A DNA stretch of 64,000 nucleotides from the NCBI RefSeq assembly GCF_024494595.1, contig NZ_JANHDI010000002.1, positions 186,001 through 250,000 on the forward strand, read 5' to 3'. The notes beneath the pieces were generated by a model. The model did no database searches. It had not been told where the DNA came from and saw only the letters and a program-made list of their open reading frames with translations. The translations under genes and the position numbers were made by a program. Origin of the DNA: Halobellus rarus (GTDB taxonomy: Archaea > Halobacteriota > Halobacteria > Halobacteriales > Haloferacaceae). Positions 35,473 to 42,956 of this stretch are shown here, piece after piece; the first letter of the stretch is position 1; each line of letters starts with the position of its first letter.

Positions 35473-36942
35473 ATGCGCACACTCGCCTTCGACGGCCGGA
35501 TGGGTGCCAGCGGCGATATGCTGCTCGGCGCGCTTCTGGCGGCCGGCGCGGACCGGGGCGCGCTCTCCACCGTCGAGGACGCACTGGACGTCCGCTACGA
35601 CGTCGAGACCGTCGACAAGAACGGGATCGCGGCCACGAGCGTTCGGGTGCTGATCGACCACGAGAACGACGGACGGCAGCCGGAGACCGACGAACGGGAC
35701 GGCGGAAGCGACGACCGCGGGGCCGAACCAGACGCCGAACCCGGGCACAAATACCACTTCAGCCACGGCCACGAGCACGACCATTCGCACAGCCACACTC
35801 ACGCCGATCACGATCACTCCCCCGCCGATCACGATCACTCCCCCGCCGATCACGATCACTCCCCCGCCGATCACGACCACTCCCATACCCACAGCGACAG
35901 CCACGCACACGGTCACGACGGCTCGGACGCGACCCCCGCGGAGGGTCACGGCCCGCACCGCACGTACGCCGAGGTCGTCGAGATCGTCGAGTCGATGGAA
36001 CTTCCCGAGGCGGTCGAATCCGACGCGAAGGCCATATTCCGTCGTCTCGGCGAGGCCGAATCGACGGTCCACGATACCGACCTCGACGCGACGCACTTCC
36101 ACGAGGTCGGCGCGGACGACGCCATCGCGGACGTCGTCGGCGTCGTGCTTCTCCTCGATGACCTCGACGTCGAGCGGGTCGTGACGACGCCGCTCGCGAC
36201 GGGCGGCGACACGCAGTCGATGGCCCACGGCGAGTATCCGGTCCCGGCCCCGGCCGTCGTCGAGATCGCGACCGAGGCGGACTGGTCGCTGAAGGGCGGT
36301 CCGGTCGACGCCGAGCTGCTCACGCCCACCGCCGCGGCGATCCTCGCGCACGTCGCCGAGGGCGTCGAAACGCTCCCCACGCTGAACGTCGACGCCGCGG
36401 GCTACGGCGCGGGCGGCTACGACTTCCCGGACCGGCCGAACGTACTGCGCGCGCTGGTCGGCGACGGCGGAAACCGCCTGGACCGCGAGGAGATCACCGT
36501 CCTGGAGACGAACCTCGACGACGCCACTCCCGAGATTCTCGGGAGCCTCCAGTCGACCCTCCGGGAGGCCGGCGCGCGCGACGTGAGCGTCCTGCCGGCG
36601 ACGATGAAGAAGTCTCGGCCGGGCCACCTCGTGAAGGTCGTCGTCAAGCCCGAGGACGCCGAGCGCGTCGCCCATCGGCTCGCCGTCGAGACGGGGACGC
36701 TGGGAGTCCGCGAGCACGGCGCGGGGCACCGCTGGGTGGCCGCCCGCGGGTTCCAGACGGCCGAACTCGACATCGACGGCGAGCGCTACGAAATCGCGGT
36801 GAAGGTCGCAACCGACGCCGACGGGGAAGTCTACGACCACAGCGCCGAGTACGACGACGCCGTCGCTGTCGCCGAGGCGACCGACCTGCCCGTCCGAGAG
36901 GTCGTCCGCCGCGCCGAGGAGGCCGTTCGAGACGCCGAGTGA
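35473..36942 (+). CDS. larC: Nickel-pincer cofactor nickel insertion protein LarC with His-rich repeat
   Basis: LarC inserts nickel into the pincer nucleotide cofactor of lactate racemase and related enzymes. The 489-aa protein starts MRTLAFDGRMGASGDML, has the family segments HFHEVGADDAIADVVG, HGEYPVPAPA, GYDFPDRPNV and the C-terminal metal domain LETNLDDATPE. Between residues about 85 and 150 is a long His/Asp-rich loop that includes four ADHDHSP-type units (DNA repeats at 35803-35885) and a HTHSDSHAHGHDG run, plausibly a nickel store or delivery loop. larA, larB and larE are not in the window. Confidence 0.92.
   Translation: MRTLAFDGRMGASGDMLLGALLAAGADRGALSTVEDALDVRYDVETVDKNGIAATSVRVLIDHENDGRQPETDERDGGSDDRGAEPDAEPGHKYHFSHGHEHDHSHSHTHADHDHSPADHDHSPADHDHSPADHDHSHTHSDSHAHGHDGSDATPAEGHGPHRTYAEVVEIVESMELPEAVESDAKAIFRRLGEAESTVHDTDLDATHFHEVGADDAIADVVGVVLLLDDLDVERVVTTPLATGGDTQSMAHGEYPVPAPAVVEIATEADWSLKGGPVDAELLTPTAAAILAHVAEGVETLPTLNVDAAGYGAGGYDFPDRPNVLRALVGDGGNRLDREEITVLETNLDDATPEILGSLQSTLREAGARDVSVLPATMKKSRPGHLVKVVVKPEDAERVAHRLAVETGTLGVREHGAGHRWVAARGFQTAELDIDGERYEIAVKVATDADGEVYDHSAEYDDAVAVAEATDLPVREVVRRAEEAVRDAE
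35803..35885 (+). repeat. 21-bp repeats encoding His-rich heptapeptides in larC
   Basis: GCCGATCACGATCACTCCCCC is present three times exactly (35803, 35824, 35845) and a fourth time with changes (35866). It encodes ADHDHSP in frame. Confidence 0.97.
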
Positions 36943-36948
36943 GGCCGC

Positions 36949-37021
36949 CTTCCGGCGGTACGGGCCGTTTCGTCGTGACTGGTCGTTCCGGCGGTACGGG
37001 CCGTTTCGTCGCTACCGGTCC
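36949..37021. repeat. 36-bp tandem duplication spanning the RuvC-like gene stop
   Basis: A 26-mer starting TTCCGGCGGTACGGGCCGTT is at 36950-36975 and 36986-37011; with flanks the 36-bp units agree at about 32 positions. On the minus strand the first unit contains the last codons and stop of the 37012 gene (GACCGGTAG), the second reads GACCAGTCA. The duplication fills the whole gap to the convergent larC gene. Confidence 0.9.
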
Positions 37022-37827
37022 CTCGATTCCTCCGGTCCCCCGTCGCCGCGCTCGCGGTGGGTCGTCAGCGCCTCCTCGACGGTGAGTTCGCCGGCGGCGA
37101 CCCGGCGGGCGAGTCCCTCGTCGATCGTGCGACCGTCGCTGGAGGCCTCGCGCGAGCGGTCCTTGATGCGCTGGAGCTCTCCCGGGGTCGGATCGATCTC
37201 CCGCGAGCTCGTCGTCTCCCCGGAGAGTCGCGCGATGTTGACCGCCGCGAGCACGTCGCCCATCCCGCGCGCGCCGGTTCCGAGATACGGCGTCGTCCCC
37301 GTCTCGTCGACGAGTTCGACCGTGACGTCGTCGAGGTCGTTGACCAACTGCGAGCCCTGCAGCCGCGCCCCGTCGCCGACCCGGACCAGCGGGTCAGGGG
37401 CGTCCGCGACCTCCCCGCGGATCGTCTCGACGGCGTCCGCGAGCGGGACCTGGAACGCGGCGACGACCGTCTCGCCGGTCAGGACAGCGATCCCCGGACG
37501 CGTGCCGGGGTCGACACCGACGACCGTCCGACCGCCGCCGCCCCGGAGGATCGAGACCGCCTCCTCGACCGCCCGGCGGGCTTCCTCGGCCGTCGCGACG
37601 ACCGTGTCGACGCTCTTCGCACCCGGCGGATCGCCGTCGCCGGAGTCAGTGACGGGGGGACCATCGCTCTCGGCGACCGCTCCGTCCTCGGGCGAACGGA
37701 TCACCACCCGCGTTCGCTCGGGTAGCTCCGCGCCCGGTTCCCGGGTGGTGAACGCCACCCCGCGCTCTCTCAGTTCGTCGACGACGTCGTGGTACAGCTC
37801 GAAGTCGTCTGTCGCGACGACGATCAC
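37012..37827 (-). CDS. RuvC/YqgF-like (RNase H fold) putative nuclease next to radB
   Basis: The 271-aa protein has an N-terminal Rossmann-like part (VIVVATDDFELYHDVVDEL, about 1-55), a linker and an RNase H-like core. The core has VVGVDPGTRPGIAVL (first catalytic Asp), VELVDE (Glu) and GMGDVLAAVNIAR, which aligns with the C-terminal Asp motif of RuvC/YqgF resolvases. A C-terminal helical tail TVEEALTTHRERG follows. GTG at 37827 was chosen because TATAAAAG (minus strand TTTTATA) at 37851-37858 is placed for a leaderless start there. It is divergent from radB. The nuclease role is inference. Confidence 0.7.
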   Translation of the reverse strand: MIVVATDDFELYHDVVDELRERGVAFTTREPGAELPERTRVVIRSPEDGAVAESDGPPVTDSGDGDPPGAKSVDTVVATAEEARRAVEEAVSILRGGGGRTVVGVDPGTRPGIAVLTGETVVAAFQVPLADAVETIRGEVADAPDPLVRVGDGARLQGSQLVNDLDDVTVELVDETGTTPYLGTGARGMGDVLAAVNIARLSGETTSSREIDPTPGELQRIKDRSREASSDGRTIDEGLARRVAAGELTVEEALTTHRERGDGGPEESRDR

Positions 37828-37850
37828 GCACCCATCTTGCGCCGTCTCGG

Positions 37851-37858
37851 TATAAAAG
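37851..37858 (-). promoter_or_regulatory. TATA box of the RuvC-like gene
   Basis: On the minus strand CTTTTATA lies 24 nt before the GTG at 37827. It decides the start against the longer open frame to 38049, which would also run into radB. Confidence 0.7.
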
Positions 37859-37972
37859 ATGTCGCGGACGGCCGGAACGAGAGGCTCGGCGAGCCGGTTC
37901 GACCGCGGTGGGCCATCGTCGCCGAGTCGCCGGACCGGGGGGTTTTTCGCCGAAGCCGACCGAGACTCCCGC

Positions 37973-38668
37973 GTGTCCGACGCACTCACCACGGGGTGTC
38001 GAGCGCTCGACGACCTGCTGGGCGGCGGCTTCGAGCGCGGCACCGTCACGCAGCTCTACGGCCCGCCGGCGGCCGGCAAGACGAACGTCGCGCTCTCGGC
38101 GGCCGTGCAGGTCGCCGCCGACGGAGGAACGGCCGTCTACATCGACACCGAGGGGCTCTCGATCGACCGGTTCCGTCAGCTGGCCGAGGGCGCGACCGAC
38201 GACGAGCAGTCCGTCGAGGACGTCACCTCGCGGCTCGTCGTCTCGGAGGCGCACGACTTCGAAGAGCAGGAGGAGGCCGTCCGCGACGCCGCGGAGTTCG
38301 CCGAGCGCGCGGAGCTGGTCGTCCTCGACAGCGCGACGGGCTTCTACCGGCTCGAACGCACCGGCGACACTGACGCCGGCGACTCGCTCCGCCGCGTCGC
38401 CAGTCAGGTGACGCACCTGCTCTCCCTGGCGCGGAAGCACGACCTCGCGGTAGTGATCACGAACCAGGTGTTCACCGATCCCGACAGCGACCGCTCGCGC
38501 GCGCTCGGTGGTCACACGCTCGAACACTGGACGGGCGCGGTGCTCAGACTCGATCGGTTCCGCGGCGGCAACCGCCGCGCGACGCTGGAGAAACATCGGG
38601 CGAAGCCCGCCGGCGAGTCGGCGGCGTTCGAGATCACGGGCGAGGGGCTGTCCGGCGTCGATCTCTAA
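37973..38668 (+). CDS. radB: DNA repair and recombination protein RadB
   Basis: RadB is an archaeal RecA/Rad51 paralogue that assists RadA in recombination. The 231-aa protein lacks the N-terminal HhH domain of RadA and starts directly with SDALTTGCRALDDLLGGGF. It has Walker A GPPAAGKT (30-37), Walker B LVVLDSATGFYRLE and the QVFTDPD region. GTG at 37973 gives the family-length protein; the open frame to 37859 overlaps the divergent gene's promoter. Its stop codon sits in a 39-bp tandem duplication. Confidence 0.93.
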   Translation: MSDALTTGCRALDDLLGGGFERGTVTQLYGPPAAGKTNVALSAAVQVAADGGTAVYIDTEGLSIDRFRQLAEGATDDEQSVEDVTSRLVVSEAHDFEEQEEAVRDAAEFAERAELVVLDSATGFYRLERTGDTDAGDSLRRVASQVTHLLSLARKHDLAVVITNQVFTDPDSDRSRALGGHTLEHWTGAVLRLDRFRGGNRRATLEKHRAKPAGESAAFEITGEGLSGVDL

Positions 38669-38710
38669 GGGTCGGGGGGCGCGAGGCTGTCCGGCGGTGA
38701 TCTCCGAGCG
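38642..38710. repeat. 39-bp tandem duplication spanning the radB stop codon
   Basis: GGCTGTCCGGCG followed by GATCTC occurs at 38646 and 38685, about 20 of 24 positions identical. The first copy includes the TAA stop at 38666-38668; the second has CGA there. Confidence 0.75.
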
Positions 38711-38733
38711 AAAAAACGAACCGGGCGTCCGAT

Positions 38734-39879
38734 CTAGAGCTCGCCGAGCTTTCGGATGAGCTGTCCGCGGTACTTCTCGTCGGCGTTGACGCCCTTCAGT
38801 TCGAGGACGTTGCGTTCGAGCTTGTCGAGCGCGACGTGGAAAGCGTGTTCAGCGCCGTAGCCCTCGCCGCTGCCGGCGATCTGGCCGTGGCTGGTCCGCA
38901 GCCGAATCTGACTCTGGATGAGCGGCGTGCCGCGGAGCTTCTCCTTGTGCTGGTGGAAGCGGACGTGCGCGTGGAGCACCTGCATCTCCTGGTACTTGTC
39001 CACGACCGAGGTGATCGACTCGACGACCTCCTCCCGGGAGAGCGTCTCCAGCAGCCTGACGTTGGTGATCTGAACGTCCATACTCTCCTCTTCGGTGAAC
39101 GTGAGCGCGCGGAGGACGTCCGTCTTCGTCACGATTCCCTGAACCAGGTCGTCGCTCTCGTCGGGGGTCACGACGAGCCCCGAGATGTCGTTGTCGAACA
39201 TCCGCTCGACGGCGGCCTCGACGGTCTCCGACGGCGTCGCGGTGACCACCGGGGAAGACATCAGATCGTAGACGGGAAGATCCAACATGCGGTCGAGGTC
39301 GCCGCGCCGGTCGCCGCGGCCCTGTCGGCTGTCGTCGCGGACGACGAACTCGACGAGGTCGTGGGTGGTGACGATCCCGGTGAGCTTGCCGCTGTCCTCG
39401 TCGACCACCGGAAGCCGGGAGATTCCGTGCTCGCGGAGCTTGTTGATCGCTCCACCGACGTGGGACTTCTCGCCGACGCTGACGACGTCCTCGGTCAGGA
39501 TGTCCTCGACGGAGATAGCGTCGAGGCTGTCGAGGACGGCCTCGAGGATCGCGTCGCTGGCGATGACGCCGTACAGCTTCTCGCCTTCGAACACCGGGGC
39601 GACCTGTACGTCGCCCTCGACGAGCATCCGGGCGGTCTCGCGGACGTCCTCGTGGCGGTCGATCCCCGGCGCGGACTTCATCACGACGGAGGCCTTCGTG
39701 TCGTCCTCCATTCGGGATCGGACGAGCTGCTTTTCGCCGATGACGCCGGCGTACTCGCCCTCTTGCGTGACGACGATTCCCCGGGGGTTCTCGCGCTCGA
39801 AGATGGCGCGAATCTTCCCAAGGCGCTTGTCGACGTCGACTTCGACGAAATCAGGAGTGGCAATATCAGTAATATCCAT
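38734..39879 (-). CDS. Four-CBS-domain protein with a C-terminal HPF/RaiA-like domain
   Basis: The 381-aa protein has four CBS domains in two pairs (about 1-60, 65-120, 125-180, 205-265), each with a ...VV...G.V... strand-helix pattern. The last 110 residues (MDVQITNVRLLETLS onward) look like the ribosome-hibernation factor fold: a strand, helix EEVVESITSVVDKYQEM, strand VLHAHVRFHQHKEK, strand IQSQIRLRTSHGQIAGSGEGY and helix AEHAFHVALDKLERNVLEL (segments quoted separately). CBS pairs sense AMP/ATP, so it may link energy state to ribosome dormancy. The RaiA-like assignment is by pattern and not tested. Confidence 0.75.
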   Translation of the reverse strand: MDITDIATPDFVEVDVDKRLGKIRAIFERENPRGIVVTQEGEYAGVIGEKQLVRSRMEDDTKASVVMKSAPGIDRHEDVRETARMLVEGDVQVAPVFEGEKLYGVIASDAILEAVLDSLDAISVEDILTEDVVSVGEKSHVGGAINKLREHGISRLPVVDEDSGKLTGIVTTHDLVEFVVRDDSRQGRGDRRGDLDRMLDLPVYDLMSSPVVTATPSETVEAAVERMFDNDISGLVVTPDESDDLVQGIVTKTDVLRALTFTEEESMDVQITNVRLLETLSREEVVESITSVVDKYQEMQVLHAHVRFHQHKEKLRGTPLIQSQIRLRTSHGQIAGSGEGYGAEHAFHVALDKLERNVLELKGVNADEKYRGQLIRKLGEL

Positions 39880-39994
39880 AGTCGGAGTAGCCTCCGTCCG
39901 GGTGTACGCCGGCTGCTGTCTTGAAACTTCGTCCCGTTCTCAGGACGCTGGCGACGGCGACAGGATTCCGGCTCGATCGAGGACCGGTTCCCGA

Positions 39995-40762
39995 TCAATC
40001 GTCCGCTCGCGCGCTCTCGAACTGCTCGGCCGGGAGCCGGAGCTCAGCCAGTCCGGGCAGCCGCTCGATGTTGAACACGACCTTCAGACTGTCCGTGACC
40101 GGCTGGCCGATACAGGAGAGTCGGATCCCCTGTTCTTTCATCTCGTCGGTCAGGACGGTGCTCACCGGCATCTCGACGTCGCCCTCGACGACCGCGACCG
40201 CGCAGTTCGCACACGCGCCGCCCCGGCACGCGTAGGGCCACGAGAAGCCGTATCTCTCGGCCGCTTCCAGCAGCGTCTCTCGGTCCTCGACGACGAGGAG
40301 CCCGTGGCGGTCGACGTCGAGGTCCGCGGCCTCCGCCTTCTCGAAGAGGTCGTCGTCGGTGAGCTCCCAGCCGTTGGCTTCGAGCACCTCGTAGTCCAGG
40401 TACTCGACGGTCGGACCGAGCGTCCGCTCGTCGGTGTCGTCGCCGGCGGAGTCGTCCGCGTTCTCTCCGTCCGGCTTCGAGCGTCCCGAACCACGTCGGA
40501 CGTCATCGCCGCCCCGGGGACCGGAACTGCCGTCGTTCGGTGGTCCGTTCCCATCGCGACGTCTATCCCCGACGTTGGCCTCGAACGCCGACGGATCACG
40601 GCCGTTTGTGATATGTTCGTACGCGCGCCGGACGCGCTCGAACTCCGCGAGTGACCCGCCGTGGTCCGGGTGGGCGTCCTTCACACGTCTGCGATACGCC
40701 CGGACGACCGCGTCTTCGTCAGCGTCGGCATCGATCCCGAGTACGTCGTACGGCGACTCCAC
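39995..40762 (-). CDS. J-domain / 2Fe-2S ferredoxin fusion protein
   Basis: The 255-aa protein begins with a J-domain (1-60) that keeps the HPD motif in KDAHPDHGGSLAEF, followed by a disordered acidic linker (about 62-110) and a plant-type ferredoxin (about 120-250) with the cluster ligands in CRGGACANC and a later Cys in LSCIGQPVT. It likely carries electrons while its J-domain could recruit Hsp70 for cluster assembly or folding. The arrangement of a J-domain fused to a ferredoxin is known in some haloarchaea. It is followed by tRNA-Val upstream. Confidence 0.88.
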   Translation of the reverse strand: MESPYDVLGIDADADEDAVVRAYRRRVKDAHPDHGGSLAEFERVRRAYEHITNGRDPSAFEANVGDRRRDGNGPPNDGSSGPRGGDDVRRGSGRSKPDGENADDSAGDDTDERTLGPTVEYLDYEVLEANGWELTDDDLFEKAEAADLDVDRHGLLVVEDRETLLEAAERYGFSWPYACRGGACANCAVAVVEGDVEMPVSTVLTDEMKEQGIRLSCIGQPVTDSLKVVFNIERLPGLAELRLPAEQFESARADD

Positions 40763-40885
40763 GCGGGCGTCTTAGGAGATGAGAGGGTTAAGTCCTCTCC
40801 TCGTTCTCGGAACCGTGAAAACATCGACCGCGACGCTACTTGCCCTGCGAAGTGGCTCCGTGCGTCGATCCCGTTTAGAAGGAAG

Positions 40886-40960
40886 TGGGTTGGGGCGAAT
40901 TTGAATCGCCGGCCTCCTCCATGTCAAGGAGGTGTCATAACCAGACTAGACCACCAACCC
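40886..40960 (-). tRNA. trnV: tRNA-Val (anticodon GAC)
   Basis: The minus strand folds as a 75-nt cloverleaf: acceptor GGGTTGG paired with CCAACCC, discriminator A, D-arm with GTC/GAC stem, anticodon stem CCTCC/GGAGG around loop TTGACAT (anticodon GAC), and T-arm GGCGA/TCGCC around TTCAAAT. No CCA is encoded and no intron is present. Confidence 0.95.
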
Positions 40961-41203
40961 GCCTGGCTGCGCATTCTGCCTGCGCCCGTCTGAGCGCATT
41001 ACCACGTTTCCCGGGGACGTAATTGAAGGTTTCGTTTCGGGGACAGGGTGCCGTCGTTCGATTTTCGCTCGTGTGACGTATCCGAGACTGCGCATCGGTC
41101 TCCGAGAGATTCGCCGGCCGCCTGGATTCCGACTCCACCGGCCAGCCCCGCCACCCGCTCGTCGAGTGCTCCGACAGCCTTATGATGATGAACGGATTTG
41201 TTC

Positions 41204-41211
41204 ACTATAAC
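41204..41211 (+). promoter_or_regulatory. TATA box of the trpDFEG operon
   Basis: ACTATAAC ends 25 nt before the trpD ATG at 41237, so the operon mRNA is probably leaderless. No attenuator-like Trp-rich leader is visible. Bases 40961-41203 hold the tRNA promoter on the other strand and nothing else recognised. Confidence 0.65.
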
Positions 41212-41236
41212 CCGAACACGTACATCGGTGACCACG

Positions 41237-42259
41237 ATGACGCTCCAAGAATACATCCAACGCACGACCGGCGGCGAGGACCTGACGCAGGAGGAATCAC
41301 GCGAGGCGGCCAGTCTCGTCTTCGAGGAGGCGACGGAGGCCCAGATCGGCGCGTTGCTGGCGGCGCTCAGGGCGAAAGGCGAGACCGAGACCGAGATCGC
41401 GGGATTCGCGCAGGGGATGAGGGACGCGGCCCGGACGATCCAACCGGATCGCGAGCCGCTCGTCGACACCTGCGGCACCGGCGGCGACGACTACAACACG
41501 ATCAACGTCTCGACGACCAGCGCCATCGTGGCCGCGGGGGCTGGCGCGGCGGTGGCGAAGCACGGCAACTACTCCGTCTCCTCTTCCTCCGGGAGCGCGG
41601 ACGTCCTGGAGGTCGCCGGCGCGGACGTCGAGGCCGAACCCCCGGCCGTCGAGGAGGCTATCGAGCGCGACGGGATCGGCTTCATGCTCGCCCCGGTCTT
41701 CCACCCGGCGATGAAAGCGGTCATCGGCCCGCGGAAAGAGCTGGGAATGCGGACGATTTTCAACGTCCTCGGCCCGCTGACGAACCCCGCGGGCGCGGAC
41801 GCCCAGGTCGTCGGCGTCTACGACGAGGACCTCGTCCCCGTCCTCGCCCGTGCCCTCTCGCACATGTCCGTCGAGCGCGCGCTCGTCGTCCACGGCACCG
41901 GAATGGACGAGATCGCCCTGCACGACGAGACCGCCGTCGCGGAAGTCGACGGGGACAGCATCGAGGAGTACACGCTCACGCCGGCGGAGATCGGTCTGGA
42001 CGCCGCGCCGATCGACGCCGTCGCCGGCGGGTCGCCGGAGGAGAACGCGGCGGACCTCCGCGGCATCGTGACCGGCGACGTGACGGGTCCCAAACGGGAC
42101 ATCATCCTCGCGAACGCCGGCGCGGCGATCTACGTCGCGGGTATCGCAGACAGCATCGAGGACGGCGTCGAGGTCGCCGCGAACGCGATCGACGAGGGCG
42201 GCGCCGCGTCGACGTTCGAGGCGCTCTGTGAGCCGATCGACGCCCCGGTGGAGCGCTGA
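41237..42259 (+). CDS. trpD: Anthranilate phosphoribosyltransferase
   Basis: TrpD transfers phosphoribose from PRPP to anthranilate in tryptophan synthesis. The 340-aa protein has TLQEYIQRTTGGEDLT, the PRPP-binding VDTCGTGGDDYNTINVST (CGTGGDDYNT core), KHGNYSVSSSSGS and FNVLGPLTNPA. It is the first gene of trpDFEG; trpF follows after 4 bp. A divergent paralogue lacking the PRPP motif is at 14063. Confidence 0.95.
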   Translation: MTLQEYIQRTTGGEDLTQEESREAASLVFEEATEAQIGALLAALRAKGETETEIAGFAQGMRDAARTIQPDREPLVDTCGTGGDDYNTINVSTTSAIVAAGAGAAVAKHGNYSVSSSSGSADVLEVAGADVEAEPPAVEEAIERDGIGFMLAPVFHPAMKAVIGPRKELGMRTIFNVLGPLTNPAGADAQVVGVYDEDLVPVLARALSHMSVERALVVHGTGMDEIALHDETAVAEVDGDSIEEYTLTPAEIGLDAAPIDAVAGGSPEENAADLRGIVTGDVTGPKRDIILANAGAAIYVAGIADSIEDGVEVAANAIDEGGAASTFEALCEPIDAPVER

Positions 42260-42263
42260 GCCG

Positions 42264-42956
42264 ATGGTCCGGACCAAGATCTGCGGCCTGACGAACGAGT
42301 CGGACCTACGGACCGTCGAAGCGGCCGGCGCGGACGCTGTGGGCGTCATCGCGGACGTTCCGGTCGACACCCCGCGGGAGGTGTCTCTCGACCGAGCGCG
42401 CGAACTACTCGACGCCGCATCGCCGTTTCTCACGACGACGCTCGTGACGATGCCCGAGACGGCCGGGGAAGCGATCGAGGCCGCAGAGCGTGTCGAGCCC
42501 GACGTCCTGCAGCTCCACGGCGACTTCGCTCCCGAGGCGCTACGGGGGATCCGGGCGGATATCTCCGGGAACCTCGTCGCCGTCGTCGACGCCGCCGAAC
42601 CCGAACGCGCCCGGGCCGTCGCGCCGGCGGTGGACGCCGTTCTCGTCGACTCCGTCGACGAGTCGGGCGCGGGCGGGACCGGCGAGACCCACGACTGGGC
42701 GGCGACCGCCGAGGTGGCGGCGACGCTCGACGCACCGGTGATCCTCGCGGGCGGACTGACGCCCGATAACGTCGCGGAGGCCGTCGAAATCGTTCGACCG
42801 TACGCCGTCGACGTCGCCAGCGGCGTCGAACGGAGGGGCGGACAGAAAGACCACGACGCCGTCCGCACGTTCGTCGCGAACGCCCGGCGGAGGGGGACTG
42901 ACGGCGAGGACGGCCGAACGGACGACGGGCCCGGAATCGAGGGGGTCTCCTCGTGA
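42264..42956 (+). CDS. trpF: Phosphoribosylanthranilate isomerase
   Basis: TrpF performs the Amadori rearrangement of phosphoribosylanthranilate. The 230-aa TIM-barrel protein has the N-terminal KICGLTNESDL, LQLHGDFAPE, VILAGGLTPDNV and VDVASGVERRGGQKD motifs. The catalytic Cys is in KICGL. A C-terminal acidic tail of about 25 residues is beyond the usual end. It overlaps the start of trpE. Confidence 0.95.
   Translation: MVRTKICGLTNESDLRTVEAAGADAVGVIADVPVDTPREVSLDRARELLDAASPFLTTTLVTMPETAGEAIEAAERVEPDVLQLHGDFAPEALRGIRADISGNLVAVVDAAEPERARAVAPAVDAVLVDSVDESGAGGTGETHDWAATAEVAATLDAPVILAGGLTPDNVAEAVEIVRPYAVDVASGVERRGGQKDHDAVRTFVANARRRGTDGEDGRTDDGPGIEGVSS

Noticed and set aside
32249-36942. Lactate-use system from LUD and LarC genes
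   Set aside because: The two genes are on opposite strands with cdc48 between them, and lutA, lutB, larA, larB and larE are absent from the window.
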